DNA of 18,706 bases, taken from positions 1-18,706 of the forward strand of contig JAWXUD010000032.1 in the NCBI GenBank assembly GCA_044432945.1, in the 5' to 3' direction. Shown here one piece after another: positions 7,047 to 13,459 of this stretch. The first letter of the stretch is position 1; the number at the start of each line of letters is the position of its first letter. The stretch is from JAWXUD01 sp044432945. Lineage in GTDB: Bacteria > Cyanobacteriota > Vampirovibrionia > Gastranaerophilales > Gastranaerophilaceae. The position numbers and the translations under genes were made by a program. Under the pieces are notes generated by a model. The model was not told the DNA's origin. It ran no database searches and worked only from the letters and a program-made list of their open reading frames with translations.

Positions 7047-7727
7047 CTACCAAAGAGCTGTTGGCATAATTCTATCATAAACCCAAACATCAACTCCATC
7101 ATAGGTCAAGTCAAAATCTGCTGCGATTTTGCGATCAACACCAATCGCTCTAATTGGGATATTAAGATTTTGCGAAACCTCTTTGACGATTTCATAACCC
7201 CTAACAACGTCCTCGCTTGTTGTTTCATCACCAAAATGCGTATTAGAAATAAATCCATCAAATTTCTTCCAATCTCTTTTCTCCAAACCTTCTGAAAAAG
7301 TTACATATTCTGTTAAGTTCTCAACATCGCAAGTTTCAAATTTTGATGTATTAATAACAAGATAAATTTTCATATTTTCTTCTTTATCAACACCCTCTAA
7401 AATATCAAGAATATCAAGCCCAGCAGCACCATAGCCAACATCGATTATCATGTCACCATCGTTTCCTATAAGACAATTTTTTTGTGTTGGTGTTATATAA
7501 CTTCCTGCCTCTCCAAGTCCAAAATATTCAAGCTGAGTAACTACTCTCACGCCTTCCTCTTCTAATTTTCCTGCGATAGGACGCAAAGTATAAGCTGGCT
7601 CAACCGTATCTAGGTCAACTAATGTGATATCCTTATTTTGTTTTGCATACTGTCTTGCACGATTGATAGAAGTTTCAGACTTCCCGCTAGCATAAGCCCC
7701 TGCATATATTTCGACTACTCTTGACAT
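7047..7727 (-). CDS. P-loop nucleotide-binding protein (ParA/CobQ-like)
   Basis: The protein has 226 residues. A Walker A motif GAYASGKS occupies residues 10-17. LVDLDTVEPAYTLR (36-49) resembles the switch region of P-loop proteins of the SIMIBI/MinD group, and DMIIDVGYG (92-100) looks like Walker B. I recall similar stand-alone ATP-binding proteins in anaerobic Firmicutes, whose role is not established. The start is supported by GAGGAG about 6 nt upstream and by an extended -10 element at 7754-7762. It is transcribed separately from tpiA, because a terminator lies between them, and it converges exactly on the HExxH gene. ATP or GTP binding is likely; the partner is unknown. Confidence 0.75.
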   Translation of the reverse strand: MSRVVEIYAGAYASGKSETSINRARQYAKQNKDITLVDLDTVEPAYTLRPIAGKLEEEGVRVVTQLEYFGLGEAGSYITPTQKNCLIGNDGDMIIDVGYGAAGLDILDILEGVDKEENMKIYLVINTSKFETCDVENLTEYVTFSEGLEKRDWKKFDGFISNTHFGDETTSEDVVRGYEIVKEVSQNLNIPIRAIGVDRKIAADFDLTYDGVDVWVYDRIMPTALW

Positions 7728-7753
7728 AATTTCTCCTCATTGTCTATAAAAAA

Positions 7754-7762
7754 ATTATAACA
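7754..7762 (-). promoter_or_regulatory. Extended -10 promoter of the P-loop gene
   Basis: On the minus strand TG-T-TATAAT is a full extended -10 element. It lies 26 nt upstream of the start codon and leaves room for the GAGGAG site. No good -35 is visible. Confidence 0.65.
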
Positions 7763-7775
7763 TAAAATCAACGCA

Positions 7776-7810
7776 TAAAAAATGAGGCTCGATAAAAACC
7801 AAACCCCATT
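7776..7810 (-). terminator. Rho-independent terminator after tpiA
   Basis: Read on the minus strand, AATGGGGTT and AGCCTCATT form a 9-bp stem (two G-U pairs) around a 12-nt loop, followed by a T run. It lies just beyond the tpiA stop. Confidence 0.65.
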
Positions 7811-7831
7811 TAATATCGTTTTAATAACAAA

Positions 7832-8633
7832 CTATCTTACAACAGCAACTTTCATTGCGTTAGCCAAAATAGCCGTAAAATCTTCAGCTTTTAATGAAGC
7901 ACCACCAACTAAAGCACCATCAATGTCAGAAGTTGACAATTGTTCTTCGATGCTTGAAGGTTTTACAGATCCACCATAAAGAATTCTGATTTCTTCAGAA
8001 GCTTCATCTCCGCAAACTTCTTTTACAACGTTTCTAATCATAGCGATTACACGGTTAGCTTCAGGTGTATCACAAGTTTTGCCTGTTCCGATTGCCCAGA
8101 TTGGTTCATAAGCGATTACAGAATTAGCGACATCATCACTTGAAATCCCTTCTAAAGCGGCTTTGATTTGAGATTCGATATGAGAGTCAGTAACACCAGC
8201 TTCTCTTTGCTCTAAGCTTTCACCACAGCAAATAATAGGGATTAAGCCACCAGCTAAAATCGCTTTAGCTTTTTTATTAATCATCTCATCAGTTTCGCTG
8301 AAATATTGTCTTCTTTCTGAATGTCCGATGATAACATAATCACAACCTGAATCAGCAAGCATTTCAACAGAAATTTCACCAGTGTAAGCTCCAGAATTTT
8401 TCCCAATGACAATTTTGTCCTGCGATTGAGATTTTGTTGCAACCACAACCACAATCACATTTCGTAGATGTAACCGCAGTCAATGATGTAAACACAGGTG
8501 CGATAACTACTTTTGGTAATTCGTGAGCTGAATAATCTTTGCAAAAAGTTTTAATACCTTCAAACAATGCTCTTGCATCATCTTGTAACAAATTCATTTT
8601 CCAGTTTCCTGCAATAATTGGTTTTCTAGCCAT
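7832..8633 (-). CDS. tpiA: Triosephosphate isomerase, with a one-base frameshift
   Basis: TpiA interconverts dihydroxyacetone phosphate and glyceraldehyde-3-phosphate in glycolysis. The first frame (from 8633) gives GNWKMN (residues 9-14, catalytic Lys12) to AGQNCHWEK (71-79) and then runs out of frame. The second frame, entered at SGAYTGEIS, carries the catalytic His in IIGHSERR, the catalytic Glu in YEPIWAIGTGK, and the phosphate loop LYGGSVKPSS. The join falls at a run of five T on the plus strand (8397-8401): one extra base there breaks the frame, and removing it gives WEKSGAY or WENSGAY as in the family. The corrected protein would be 266 residues, slightly long because of a Cys-rich insert (KCDCGCGCN, 58-66). 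All catalytic residues are intact, so a sequencing error is the simplest explanation. A strong AAGGAG site precedes the ATG. Confidence 0.93.
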
Positions 8634-8650
8634 AATTTTCTCCTTCTTTC

Positions 8651-8667
8651 ATGTCAATTCTTGACAT
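8651..8667. repeat. Perfect 7-bp inverted repeat in the tpiA leader
   Basis: ATGTCAA (8651-8657) and TTGACAT (8661-8667) are exact inverted copies with a 3-nt gap. They lie immediately upstream of the tpiA ribosome binding site. The size and symmetry suit a dimeric regulator site, but no regulator is known. Confidence 0.5.
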
Positions 8668-8670
8668 CGA

Positions 8671-8698
8671 TTTTCTTAACTATATTATATTAAGAAAA
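8671..8698. repeat. Perfect 9-bp inverted repeat around the tpiA -10 box
   Basis: TTTTCTTAA (8671-8679) and TTAAGAAAA (8690-8698) flank a 10-nt centre containing the minus-strand TATAAT. A protein bound here would cover the promoter, so it is a candidate operator. AT-richness lowers its significance. Confidence 0.5.
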
Positions 8699-8712
8699 TT
8701 TTATAATGCAAA
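8684..8712 (-). promoter_or_regulatory. tpiA promoter
   Basis: On the minus strand TTTGCA (8712-8707), a 17-nt spacer and a perfect TATAAT (8689-8684) precede the gene. The predicted start near 8677 leaves a leader of about 45 nt that contains the 8651-8667 inverted repeat. Confidence 0.6.
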
Positions 8713-8739
8713 GAATATTTTTCTTAATCACATTTTTTA

Positions 8740-8748
8740 TGCTAATAT
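8740..8748 (+). promoter_or_regulatory. Extended -10 promoter of ribE, probably leaderless
   Basis: TG-C-TAATAT ends 6 nt before the ribE ATG at 8755. No ribosome binding site exists between them. The layout and even the flanking bases (ATGCTAA then AATT or ATTT before ATGTT) match the promoter at 460-468. Confidence 0.55.
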
Positions 8749-8754
8749 TTAATT

Positions 8755-9345
8755 ATGTTTACAGGAATCGTAGAAGAAATAGGTATTATAAAAAAATTTT
8801 CAAATTCAGTTTTAACAATTGAATGCAACAAAGTATTAGAAAATACTCAACTAGGCGATAGTATCGCCATTAACGGCTGTTGCCAAACAGTCGTAAAAAT
8901 AACTTCTAACTCATTTGATGCTAATTTAAGCGAGGAAACAATTCGCCTAACTAAAGAATTTCGAGTAGGCACTCCAGTAAATCTCGAACGTGCATTAACC
9001 CCTTCCACTCGTATGGGCGGGCATATTGTACAAGGACACGTTGATCAAATCGCAAAATACTTGGGCGATATGCGATTTCAAGTCGAAGATAGCAAATATC
9101 TCGTCTACAAAGGTTCAATCACAATAGATGGAGTAAGCCTGACGATTTCTGCAATTGATGATGATATTTTTGAGATAGCCGTAATCCCACACACACTAGA
9201 TAACACCACCTTAAAATCACTTAAAGCAGGCGATTTTGTAAACATCGAAACAGATATTTTAGGACGATATATCGAAAAATTTTTAACAACAACAAATAAC
9301 AGTAGTATTACAGAAAACTTTTTAATAGAGAATGGATTTTATTAA
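8755..9345 (+). CDS. ribE: Riboflavin synthase, alpha subunit
   Basis: This enzyme dismutates two 6,7-dimethyl-8-ribityllumazine molecules to riboflavin plus a pyrimidinedione. It has 196 residues, near the usual 200-215. The two homologous lumazine-binding barrels are visible. The first starts MFTGIVEEIG (1-10) with GDSIAINGCCQTV (34-46). The second has RMGGHIVQGHVDQ (86-98), KGSITIDGVSLTI (119-131) and IPHTLDNTTL (144-153). Barrel 1 reads NGCCQTV where NGVCLTV is common; nothing essential is missing. The stop codon overlaps the ribBA start by one base (TAATG), so translation is coupled. No FMN riboswitch lies upstream, and the promoter position leaves no leader for one. Confidence 0.96.
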   Translation: MFTGIVEEIGIIKKFSNSVLTIECNKVLENTQLGDSIAINGCCQTVVKITSNSFDANLSEETIRLTKEFRVGTPVNLERALTPSTRMGGHIVQGHVDQIAKYLGDMRFQVEDSKYLVYKGSITIDGVSLTISAIDDDIFEIAVIPHTLDNTTLKSLKAGDFVNIETDILGRYIEKFLTTTNNSSITENFLIENGFY

Positions 9346-10559
9346 TGGATAACGAAAAAAACAAATTTGATACAATAGAAGAAGCCCTCATCGATTTTGC
9401 CAACGGTAAAATGATTATAGTAGCGGACGATGAGGACAGAGAAAACGAAGGCGATTTAATCAGCTCTGGTCAATTAGCGACACCAGAAATAATCCAGTTT
9501 ATGGCGGAACATGCAAAAGGCTTAATATGCTTGGCGATAAACTCTGAATTAGCTCAAAAAATGAATTTACCTCAAATGGTCGAACAAAATCAAGATGGCA
9601 TGAAAACAGCCTTTACCGTAAGCATTGACGCAGCAGAAAAATATGGAGTTACGACAGGGATATCAGCATATGACCGTGCAAAAACAATAGAAGTTTGTTT
9701 AGCACCTGATGCCAAACCATCTGACTTACGCCGCCCTGGTCACTTATTCCCTTGTGTTGCACGTGAAGGCGGTGTGCTTACTCGAACTGGACACACTGAA
9801 ACCGCCGTTGATATGGCAAAACTTTGTGGTCATTCACCAGCTGGCGTGATGTGTGAGATTATGGGCAAAGACGGGCATATGGCAAAGCGTGACGAGCTAC
9901 ACCAATTTGCAAAAACTTACGATATAAAATTCATAACCGTTGCAGACTTAATCGCATATAGACTTAAATCAGAAAAAATTGTAACTCGAGAAGCACAAGC
10001 CACACTACCAACACAATTTGGCGAGTTTAAAATTTGTGGTTATGTAAACAATTTAACAGGACAAGAATCCGTAGCATTAGTTAAAGATGACAGCTCCGAT
10101 AAAATACCTTTAGTAAGAGTTCATAGCGAATGCTTGACTGGCGATATTTTTCACAGTCTTAAATGCGATTGTAACTATCAATTACATAGTGCATTAAAAA
10201 TGATTAACGAACACGGCAAGGGTGCATTAATCTATATGCAAGGACACGAAGGTCGTGGCATAGGACTGATTAATAAAATCAAAGCTTATCACCTTCAAGA
10301 ATGCGGACAAGATACAGTTGATGCGAACATCTCATTAGGGTTTAAGGCTGATTTAAGAGATTACGGCATGGGAGCATTAATTATTCGTGATTTGGGCTTT
10401 AACAAAATCAATCTTATTACCAACAACCCTAAAAAAATCATTGGTTTGAATGGTTACGGACTAAACATTAATGATATAGTTAAAATAACGCCATATATAA
10501 ATGAATTTAATCAAAAATATATGGAAACCAAAAAAGATAAAATGCAACATATGATATAA
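9345..10559 (+). CDS. ribBA: Bifunctional 3,4-dihydroxy-2-butanone-4-phosphate synthase / GTP cyclohydrolase II
   Basis: RibBA makes both precursors of the riboflavin pathway, from ribulose-5-phosphate and from GTP. It has 404 residues. The RibB half (about 1-210) has DDEDRENEGDL (28-38), RRPGHLFP (129-136) and REGGVLTRTGHTETAVD (140-156). The RibA half has the zinc cysteines in HSECLTGDIFHSLKCDC (Cys263, Cys274, Cys276), then GHEGRGIGL (300-308), DLRDYGMGA (336-344) and TNNPKKIIGLNGYGL (359-373). Both halves look catalytically complete. It overlaps ribE by one base. ribD and ribH are not in the window; a GNAT gene follows instead. A promoter for that gene overlaps the ribBA stop. Confidence 0.97.
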   Translation: MDNEKNKFDTIEEALIDFANGKMIIVADDEDRENEGDLISSGQLATPEIIQFMAEHAKGLICLAINSELAQKMNLPQMVEQNQDGMKTAFTVSIDAAEKYGVTTGISAYDRAKTIEVCLAPDAKPSDLRRPGHLFPCVAREGGVLTRTGHTETAVDMAKLCGHSPAGVMCEIMGKDGHMAKRDELHQFAKTYDIKFITVADLIAYRLKSEKIVTREAQATLPTQFGEFKICGYVNNLTGQESVALVKDDSSDKIPLVRVHSECLTGDIFHSLKCDCNYQLHSALKMINEHGKGALIYMQGHEGRGIGLINKIKAYHLQECGQDTVDANISLGFKADLRDYGMGALIIRDLGFNKINLITNNPKKIIGLNGYGLNINDIVKITPYINEFNQKYMETKKDKMQHMI

Positions 10560-10560
10560 T
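10552..10560 (+). promoter_or_regulatory. Extended -10 promoter overlapping the ribBA stop
   Basis: TG-A-TATAAT at 10552-10560 is a consensus extended -10. It predicts a start near 10567, leaving a short leader with AGGAAT before the ATG at 10579. It allows separate expression of the GNAT gene. Confidence 0.55.
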
Positions 10561-10578
10561 TATTTTAGGAATAGCAAA

Positions 10579-11571
10579 ATGATTGATGAAAAAATTTACG
10601 TAACTAAACTTTTAAGTGTCGAAAATTATAACGATTTTGAAAATATATATAACGATTTTATAATACACGCAAAAGACGAATACAAATTCGAATTAACTCC
10701 ACTAGACTTTGAAAGCTTTATAGAGAGTGTTAGTAAAAAATTAATTCAATGCTTAGTTTTGTACAGAAATTCAACTGCCGTAGCTTTTATGGTCTACACT
10801 ACAGCAATATCAGAAGCTATCGAACTAAACATTATTCACACACTTAATATGGAAAATATCACTGAATATGGCTGTATTTTAATCGAAAAGTTTTTGGAAT
10901 TAACAAATTTAGATCGTTATCAAAAAATTGTTTGCTATCCAATGCTTGGCAAACAAAAATCGTTAATAAGCGATATTTCAAAATTTGGATTTAAATTTGT
11001 AGGCATAGCAGTTCTAAGATTTTTAATGGCAGGAACTAATTCAAAAGACATTTTTGAAATATCATACTTACCTAATTTAGAACCAAAATATAAGCTTGAT
11101 ACTTGGAATGAAAACTATCTACGCCAAGCCGTAGCGGTTGTACACGAAGCTTTTGAAACTAGTGCTGACGCACTTTTTGACCCACGTTTCAAATCATTAG
11201 ATGGCACTTTTGATATCCTAAACAAAATCACAAAAGATGTTTACGCAGAATTTCTACCAGAAGCAACAACAGTATTGTTATATGATGATGAACCTGTCGG
11301 ATTTTGTTTCAGCAATTTAACAAACGGAAGCATCGCCAACTTCCCTATTGTTGCAATTAGCAAAAAACATCAAGGCAAAGGACTGTCTAAACACATTTTA
11401 CACAAATCAATGAGCAAAATTATTTCATATCAAAAAAACGCTGAAAAACCTATCAGCGAGATTAATACATGTACTGAAACAAACAATTTTCAAGCACTTA
11501 AAATGTATCGTCACTTAGGTTTTAAAGAAGATTATAACTACCCGCAATCATACTTGCCTATAAAAAAATAA
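10579..11571 (+). CDS. Two-part GNAT-family acetyltransferase
   Basis: The protein has 330 residues. The C-terminal half (about 175-325) is a GNAT domain, with the acetyl-CoA loop in KKHQGKGLSKHIL (QGKG at 265-268) followed by NNFQALKMYRHLGF (302-315). The N-terminal half has the size of a second, degenerate GNAT fold but lacks a clear Q/R-x-x-G-x-G loop, a layout seen in some double-GNAT proteins. There is no F-x-A leader, unlike the other GNATs here. It lies 19 nt after ribBA and may be read from the rib operon or from its own promoter. A link to riboflavin is not supported by sequence. The substrate is unknown. Confidence 0.75.
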   Translation: MIDEKIYVTKLLSVENYNDFENIYNDFIIHAKDEYKFELTPLDFESFIESVSKKLIQCLVLYRNSTAVAFMVYTTAISEAIELNIIHTLNMENITEYGCILIEKFLELTNLDRYQKIVCYPMLGKQKSLISDISKFGFKFVGIAVLRFLMAGTNSKDIFEISYLPNLEPKYKLDTWNENYLRQAVAVVHEAFETSADALFDPRFKSLDGTFDILNKITKDVYAEFLPEATTVLLYDDEPVGFCFSNLTNGSIANFPIVAISKKHQGKGLSKHILHKSMSKIISYQKNAEKPISEINTCTETNNFQALKMYRHLGFKEDYNYPQSYLPIKK

Positions 11572-11580
11572 TTTTTTTTA
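11561..11580. terminator. Possible bidirectional A/T terminator between convergent genes
   Basis: A run of seven A (11562-11568), a TAA spacer and eight T (11572-11579) form an A-T-only hairpin that contains the stop codons of both converging genes. It has no GC core, so efficiency is doubtful. Confidence 0.35.
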
Positions 11581-12141
11581 TTTTAAATTATGCCAGACAT
11601 ATTTTGTCCTCTCATACGGGTCAAATTCTTGCTTAAAACCATTTTGCTCATAAAATGGTATGACATTCGTGTCAAGAAATGCTTTTATAGACTTCGTCGA
11701 ATGTATTTTTTTTATCGCATCTAAAAGCCCAGAACCTATTTTTTTATAATTTGGCTTAGCATTTGGCTTCACTTGAATATACTTTAATTCATTACAATTT
11801 TCAACATCATTATCACAAAACTCAGCTAAAGCTAAAACTTTTTCAGCCTCAAATGTATCAAAGCTATCTTTTTGAGTAGTTAGAGCGTAAAAATGATTTC
11901 TCGCACCAAATATGCTATCCTTAAATGGTCTGCTCATATCATTTGCGATATTACGTGCATACCTTGCTTTCCAACTGTTGGCAACTGTTTTTAGTGCAAC
12001 GATATCATTTTTATCCTCAGTGTAATCTTCACCAGAAGCTAACTCAACCAAAGCAATAGCAGTATATTGATAAGTGTCTTCCTGCCTTTGTTGAACAACC
12101 ACAGGACGTATGTATTTTGCTCCAAAATTTATACTCGTCAT
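11578..12141 (-). CDS. GNAT-family acetyltransferase-like protein with short F-x-A leader
   Basis: With the start at ATG 12141 the protein has 187 residues and begins MTSINFGAKY, the same F-x-A motif found in other proteins here but with almost no leader before it. The C-terminal part shows a GNAT core: LKYIQVKPNAKPNYKKIGSGLLDAI (119-143) as the strand and acetyl-CoA loop, then IPFYEQNGFK (161-170). An in-frame ATG at 12162 lies inside a TATAAT -10 box and is therefore unlikely to be the start. No Shine-Dalgarno precedes 12141, and the predicted leader is only about 13 nt. It converges on the GNAT at 10579-11571. The acceptor substrate is unknown. Confidence 0.7.
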   Translation of the reverse strand: MTSINFGAKYIRPVVVQQRQEDTYQYTAIALVELASGEDYTEDKNDIVALKTVANSWKARYARNIANDMSRPFKDSIFGARNHFYALTTQKDSFDTFEAEKVLALAEFCDNDVENCNELKYIQVKPNAKPNYKKIGSGLLDAIKKIHSTKSIKAFLDTNVIPFYEQNGFKQEFDPYERTKYVWHNLK

Positions 12142-12160
12142 ATAAATAGAAAAACTAAAC

Positions 12161-12166
12161 ATTATA
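12161..12166 (-). promoter_or_regulatory. -10 box of the minus-strand GNAT
   Basis: TATAAT on the minus strand places transcription start near 12154, which excludes the upstream ATG at 12162. No -35 is clear. Confidence 0.45.
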
Positions 12167-12181
12167 TAATTTGATAGCTAA

Positions 12182-12559
12182 TTAAATATTATTAGCAATA
12201 TATTTTTTGGCAACATTCTGATAATTAGAATTAACCCAACTTTGAGTCGTAGAATGAAGATTAATTTTAACAATATTTTTTACTAATACAGCAAACCTAA
12301 TATCAATAAAATTAATTTTATCAATAAGCTCAGTATGATATTCTCTAGAACCACAATTTTGGCAAAAATGCTCTAAAGCAACAACCTCACCATTGCGAAT
12401 AGTCCCCAAAGCCTTAACCCCACAACAATTACAGCGAACTAAATACCACTGGTTTTCAACCAACTCACCACAATCAGGGCAATAAGCAAACTCTTCACTC
12501 GGGCTAACTTTCATATGCTTACACACTTTATTTCTTCTAAAAAAATCTAATAACATCAT
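12182..12559 (-). CDS. Small zinc-ribbon protein
   Basis: The protein has 125 residues. Cysteine pairs typical of zinc ribbons are present: CPDC (27-30) with CNCC (43-46), then CQNC (66-69), plus VCKH at 12-15. With eight Cys and a nearby His, two zinc sites are plausible. The C-terminal 50 residues (HTELIDKINFIDIRFAVLVKN and onward) are a helical segment without Cys. I recall a similar small protein as widespread in Gastranaerophilales but cannot name a function. Two adjacent ATG codons (12559, 12556) follow a consensus TTGACA and a TAAAAA box directly, without a ribosome site. Confidence 0.65.
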   Translation of the reverse strand: MMLLDFFRRNKVCKHMKVSPSEEFAYCPDCGELVENQWYLVRCNCCGVKALGTIRNGEVVALEHFCQNCGSREYHTELIDKINFIDIRFAVLVKNIVKINLHSTTQSWVNSNYQNVAKKYIANNI

Positions 12560-12565
12560 ACTTAT

Positions 12566-12593
12566 TTTTTAATGAATTAATCACAAATGTCAA
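12566..12593 (-). promoter_or_regulatory. Promoter of the zinc-ribbon gene, possibly leaderless
   Basis: On the minus strand a perfect TTGACA (12593-12588), a 16-nt spacer and TAAAAA (12571-12566) end 6 nt before the first ATG. The -10 is a poor match, but the 6-nt spacing equals that of the two strong leaderless candidates. Confidence 0.45.
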
Positions 12594-12626
12594 ACAATTC
12601 ACTAATCACAATTTCTGAAATCAATG

Positions 12627-12935
12627 CTAATCGAAAACAACCCCATGAGTATCAATATGACAAATCAAATCCTGATTTTCTAACGCAAAATAATCAACAA
12701 CATCAAAATAATACGGCGTCATTAACTCATCTAATTCTATTTTAATTTTAGATATTAACATCAAATCTAAAGAAACTCCAGTCTTTGAAAACAAAGCAAA
12801 ATCAATATCAGAACCATTATTAAATGTATTGGTAGCACGTGAACCAAATATTTTAACCTGTGATAGCTCATCAATTGAATTAAAATAATTTCTCAATACC
12901 TCGATAACCCCATTTGTTAAACCAAACTTCAACAT
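12627..12935 (-). CDS. mntA: MNT-type nucleotidyltransferase (antitoxin of a HEPN-MNT pair)
   Basis: This 102-residue protein is a minimal nucleotidyltransferase. It shows the GSx10DxD signature as FGSRATNTFNNGSDIDFA, with Gly31, Ser32, Asp43 and Asp45, and a likely third acidic residue in YYFDVVDY (Asp78). In type VII toxin-antitoxin systems (MntA/HepT, HI0073/HI0074) this enzyme transfers AMP to the HEPN partner and silences it. The gene follows the HEPN gene after 3 nt, so the pair is an operon. Its ribosome site is weak, which suggests translational coupling. The symbol follows the described system and is assigned by analogy. Confidence 0.85.
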   Translation of the reverse strand: MLKFGLTNGVIEVLRNYFNSIDELSQVKIFGSRATNTFNNGSDIDFALFSKTGVSLDLMLISKIKIELDELMTPYYFDVVDYFALENQDLICHIDTHGVVFD

Positions 12936-12938
12936 AAA

Positions 12939-13355
12939 CTATTTATTACCCAATTCATTTAATTTATTATCAAAATAAACTTCTAATTTCATCAATTGTT
13001 CAAAATAAATTTCATCAATTTTTTTGACAATTTCATCAGCCTTAACTTCATCAGAAACATGAGAAATTGCATTCCTATCCTCAATCATAGAAATAAAAAC
13101 TAAACCATTATCGATTAACCCAATAGAAAAAGCTTGTTTTACAGCATCTCGAGGTGCCTGCACATTAAATTGCAAATAATTCAAATAATCCTTTAATACC
13201 TTCCAAGCCAACTCTACAGACATTTCAAAAGCTTGAATTAAAGCTAATTTATAAGCCTTAATATCCTTTTTTGAACGATATAACCCAATCATTTCAACTA
13301 AATTAACTTGTGCTTTTTTATAATTTTGAAACCTTTGACACCATCTAATGTTCAT
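12939..13355 (-). CDS. hepT: HEPN-domain protein, HI0074-like (toxin of a HEPN-MNT pair)
   Basis: The protein has 138 residues, the usual size for this all-helical family. The N-terminal RFQNYKKAQVNLVEM, the FEMSVELAWKVLKDYL helix (43-58), APRDAVKQAFSIGLID (67-82) and EDRNAISH (92-99) line up with the nucleotidyltransferase substrate-binding family. RNAISH (94-99) fits the RX4H RNase motif of HEPN toxins. In the characterised system the motif is RX4HXY, where the tyrosine is AMPylated by MntA; here that position is Ser101. GAGG lies 8 nt before the ATG, and a TATAAT box lies upstream. Toxin activity is an inference from the family. Confidence 0.83.
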   Translation of the reverse strand: MNIRWCQRFQNYKKAQVNLVEMIGLYRSKKDIKAYKLALIQAFEMSVELAWKVLKDYLNYLQFNVQAPRDAVKQAFSIGLIDNGLVFISMIEDRNAISHVSDEVKADEIVKKIDEIYFEQLMKLEVYFDNKLNELGNK

Positions 13356-13378
13356 TAAACAAACCTCATTTCATAACT

Positions 13379-13384
13379 ATTATA
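13379..13384 (-). promoter_or_regulatory. -10 box of the HEPN-MNT operon
   Basis: A perfect TATAAT on the minus strand lies 23 nt before the HEPN start. A TTGTTC about 19 nt further upstream is only a weak -35 candidate. Confidence 0.5.
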
Positions 13385-13397
13385 CACTAAAATATAA

Positions 13398-13427
13398 GAA
13401 TAAGAACAAATCTATTTGTCCTTATTC
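13398..13427 (-). terminator. Hairpin between the small hypothetical gene and the HEPN-MNT operon
   Basis: Two 14-bp arms (13398-13411 and 13414-13427) are inverted copies with one difference, which becomes a G-U pair in the minus-strand RNA. A T-rich stretch follows on that strand. It can end the 13460-13846 transcript, and it also lies just upstream of the HEPN promoter, so an operator role is possible. Confidence 0.6.
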
Positions 13428-13459
13428 AATCTAATCTACAATTAGGTTACTCTTTAATA

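Noticed and set aside
7782..7979. 65-codon plus-strand frame
   Set aside because: It is antisense to the tpiA 3' end and its terminator and has no family match.
8699..8754. FMN riboswitch ahead of ribE
   Set aside because: The conserved RFN sequence elements are absent, and the promoter leaves no transcribed leader.
12139..12162. ATG at 12162 as start of the minus-strand GNAT
   Set aside because: It is part of a TATAAT -10 box, so it would be upstream of the transcript; ATG 12141 begins directly at the F-x-A motif.
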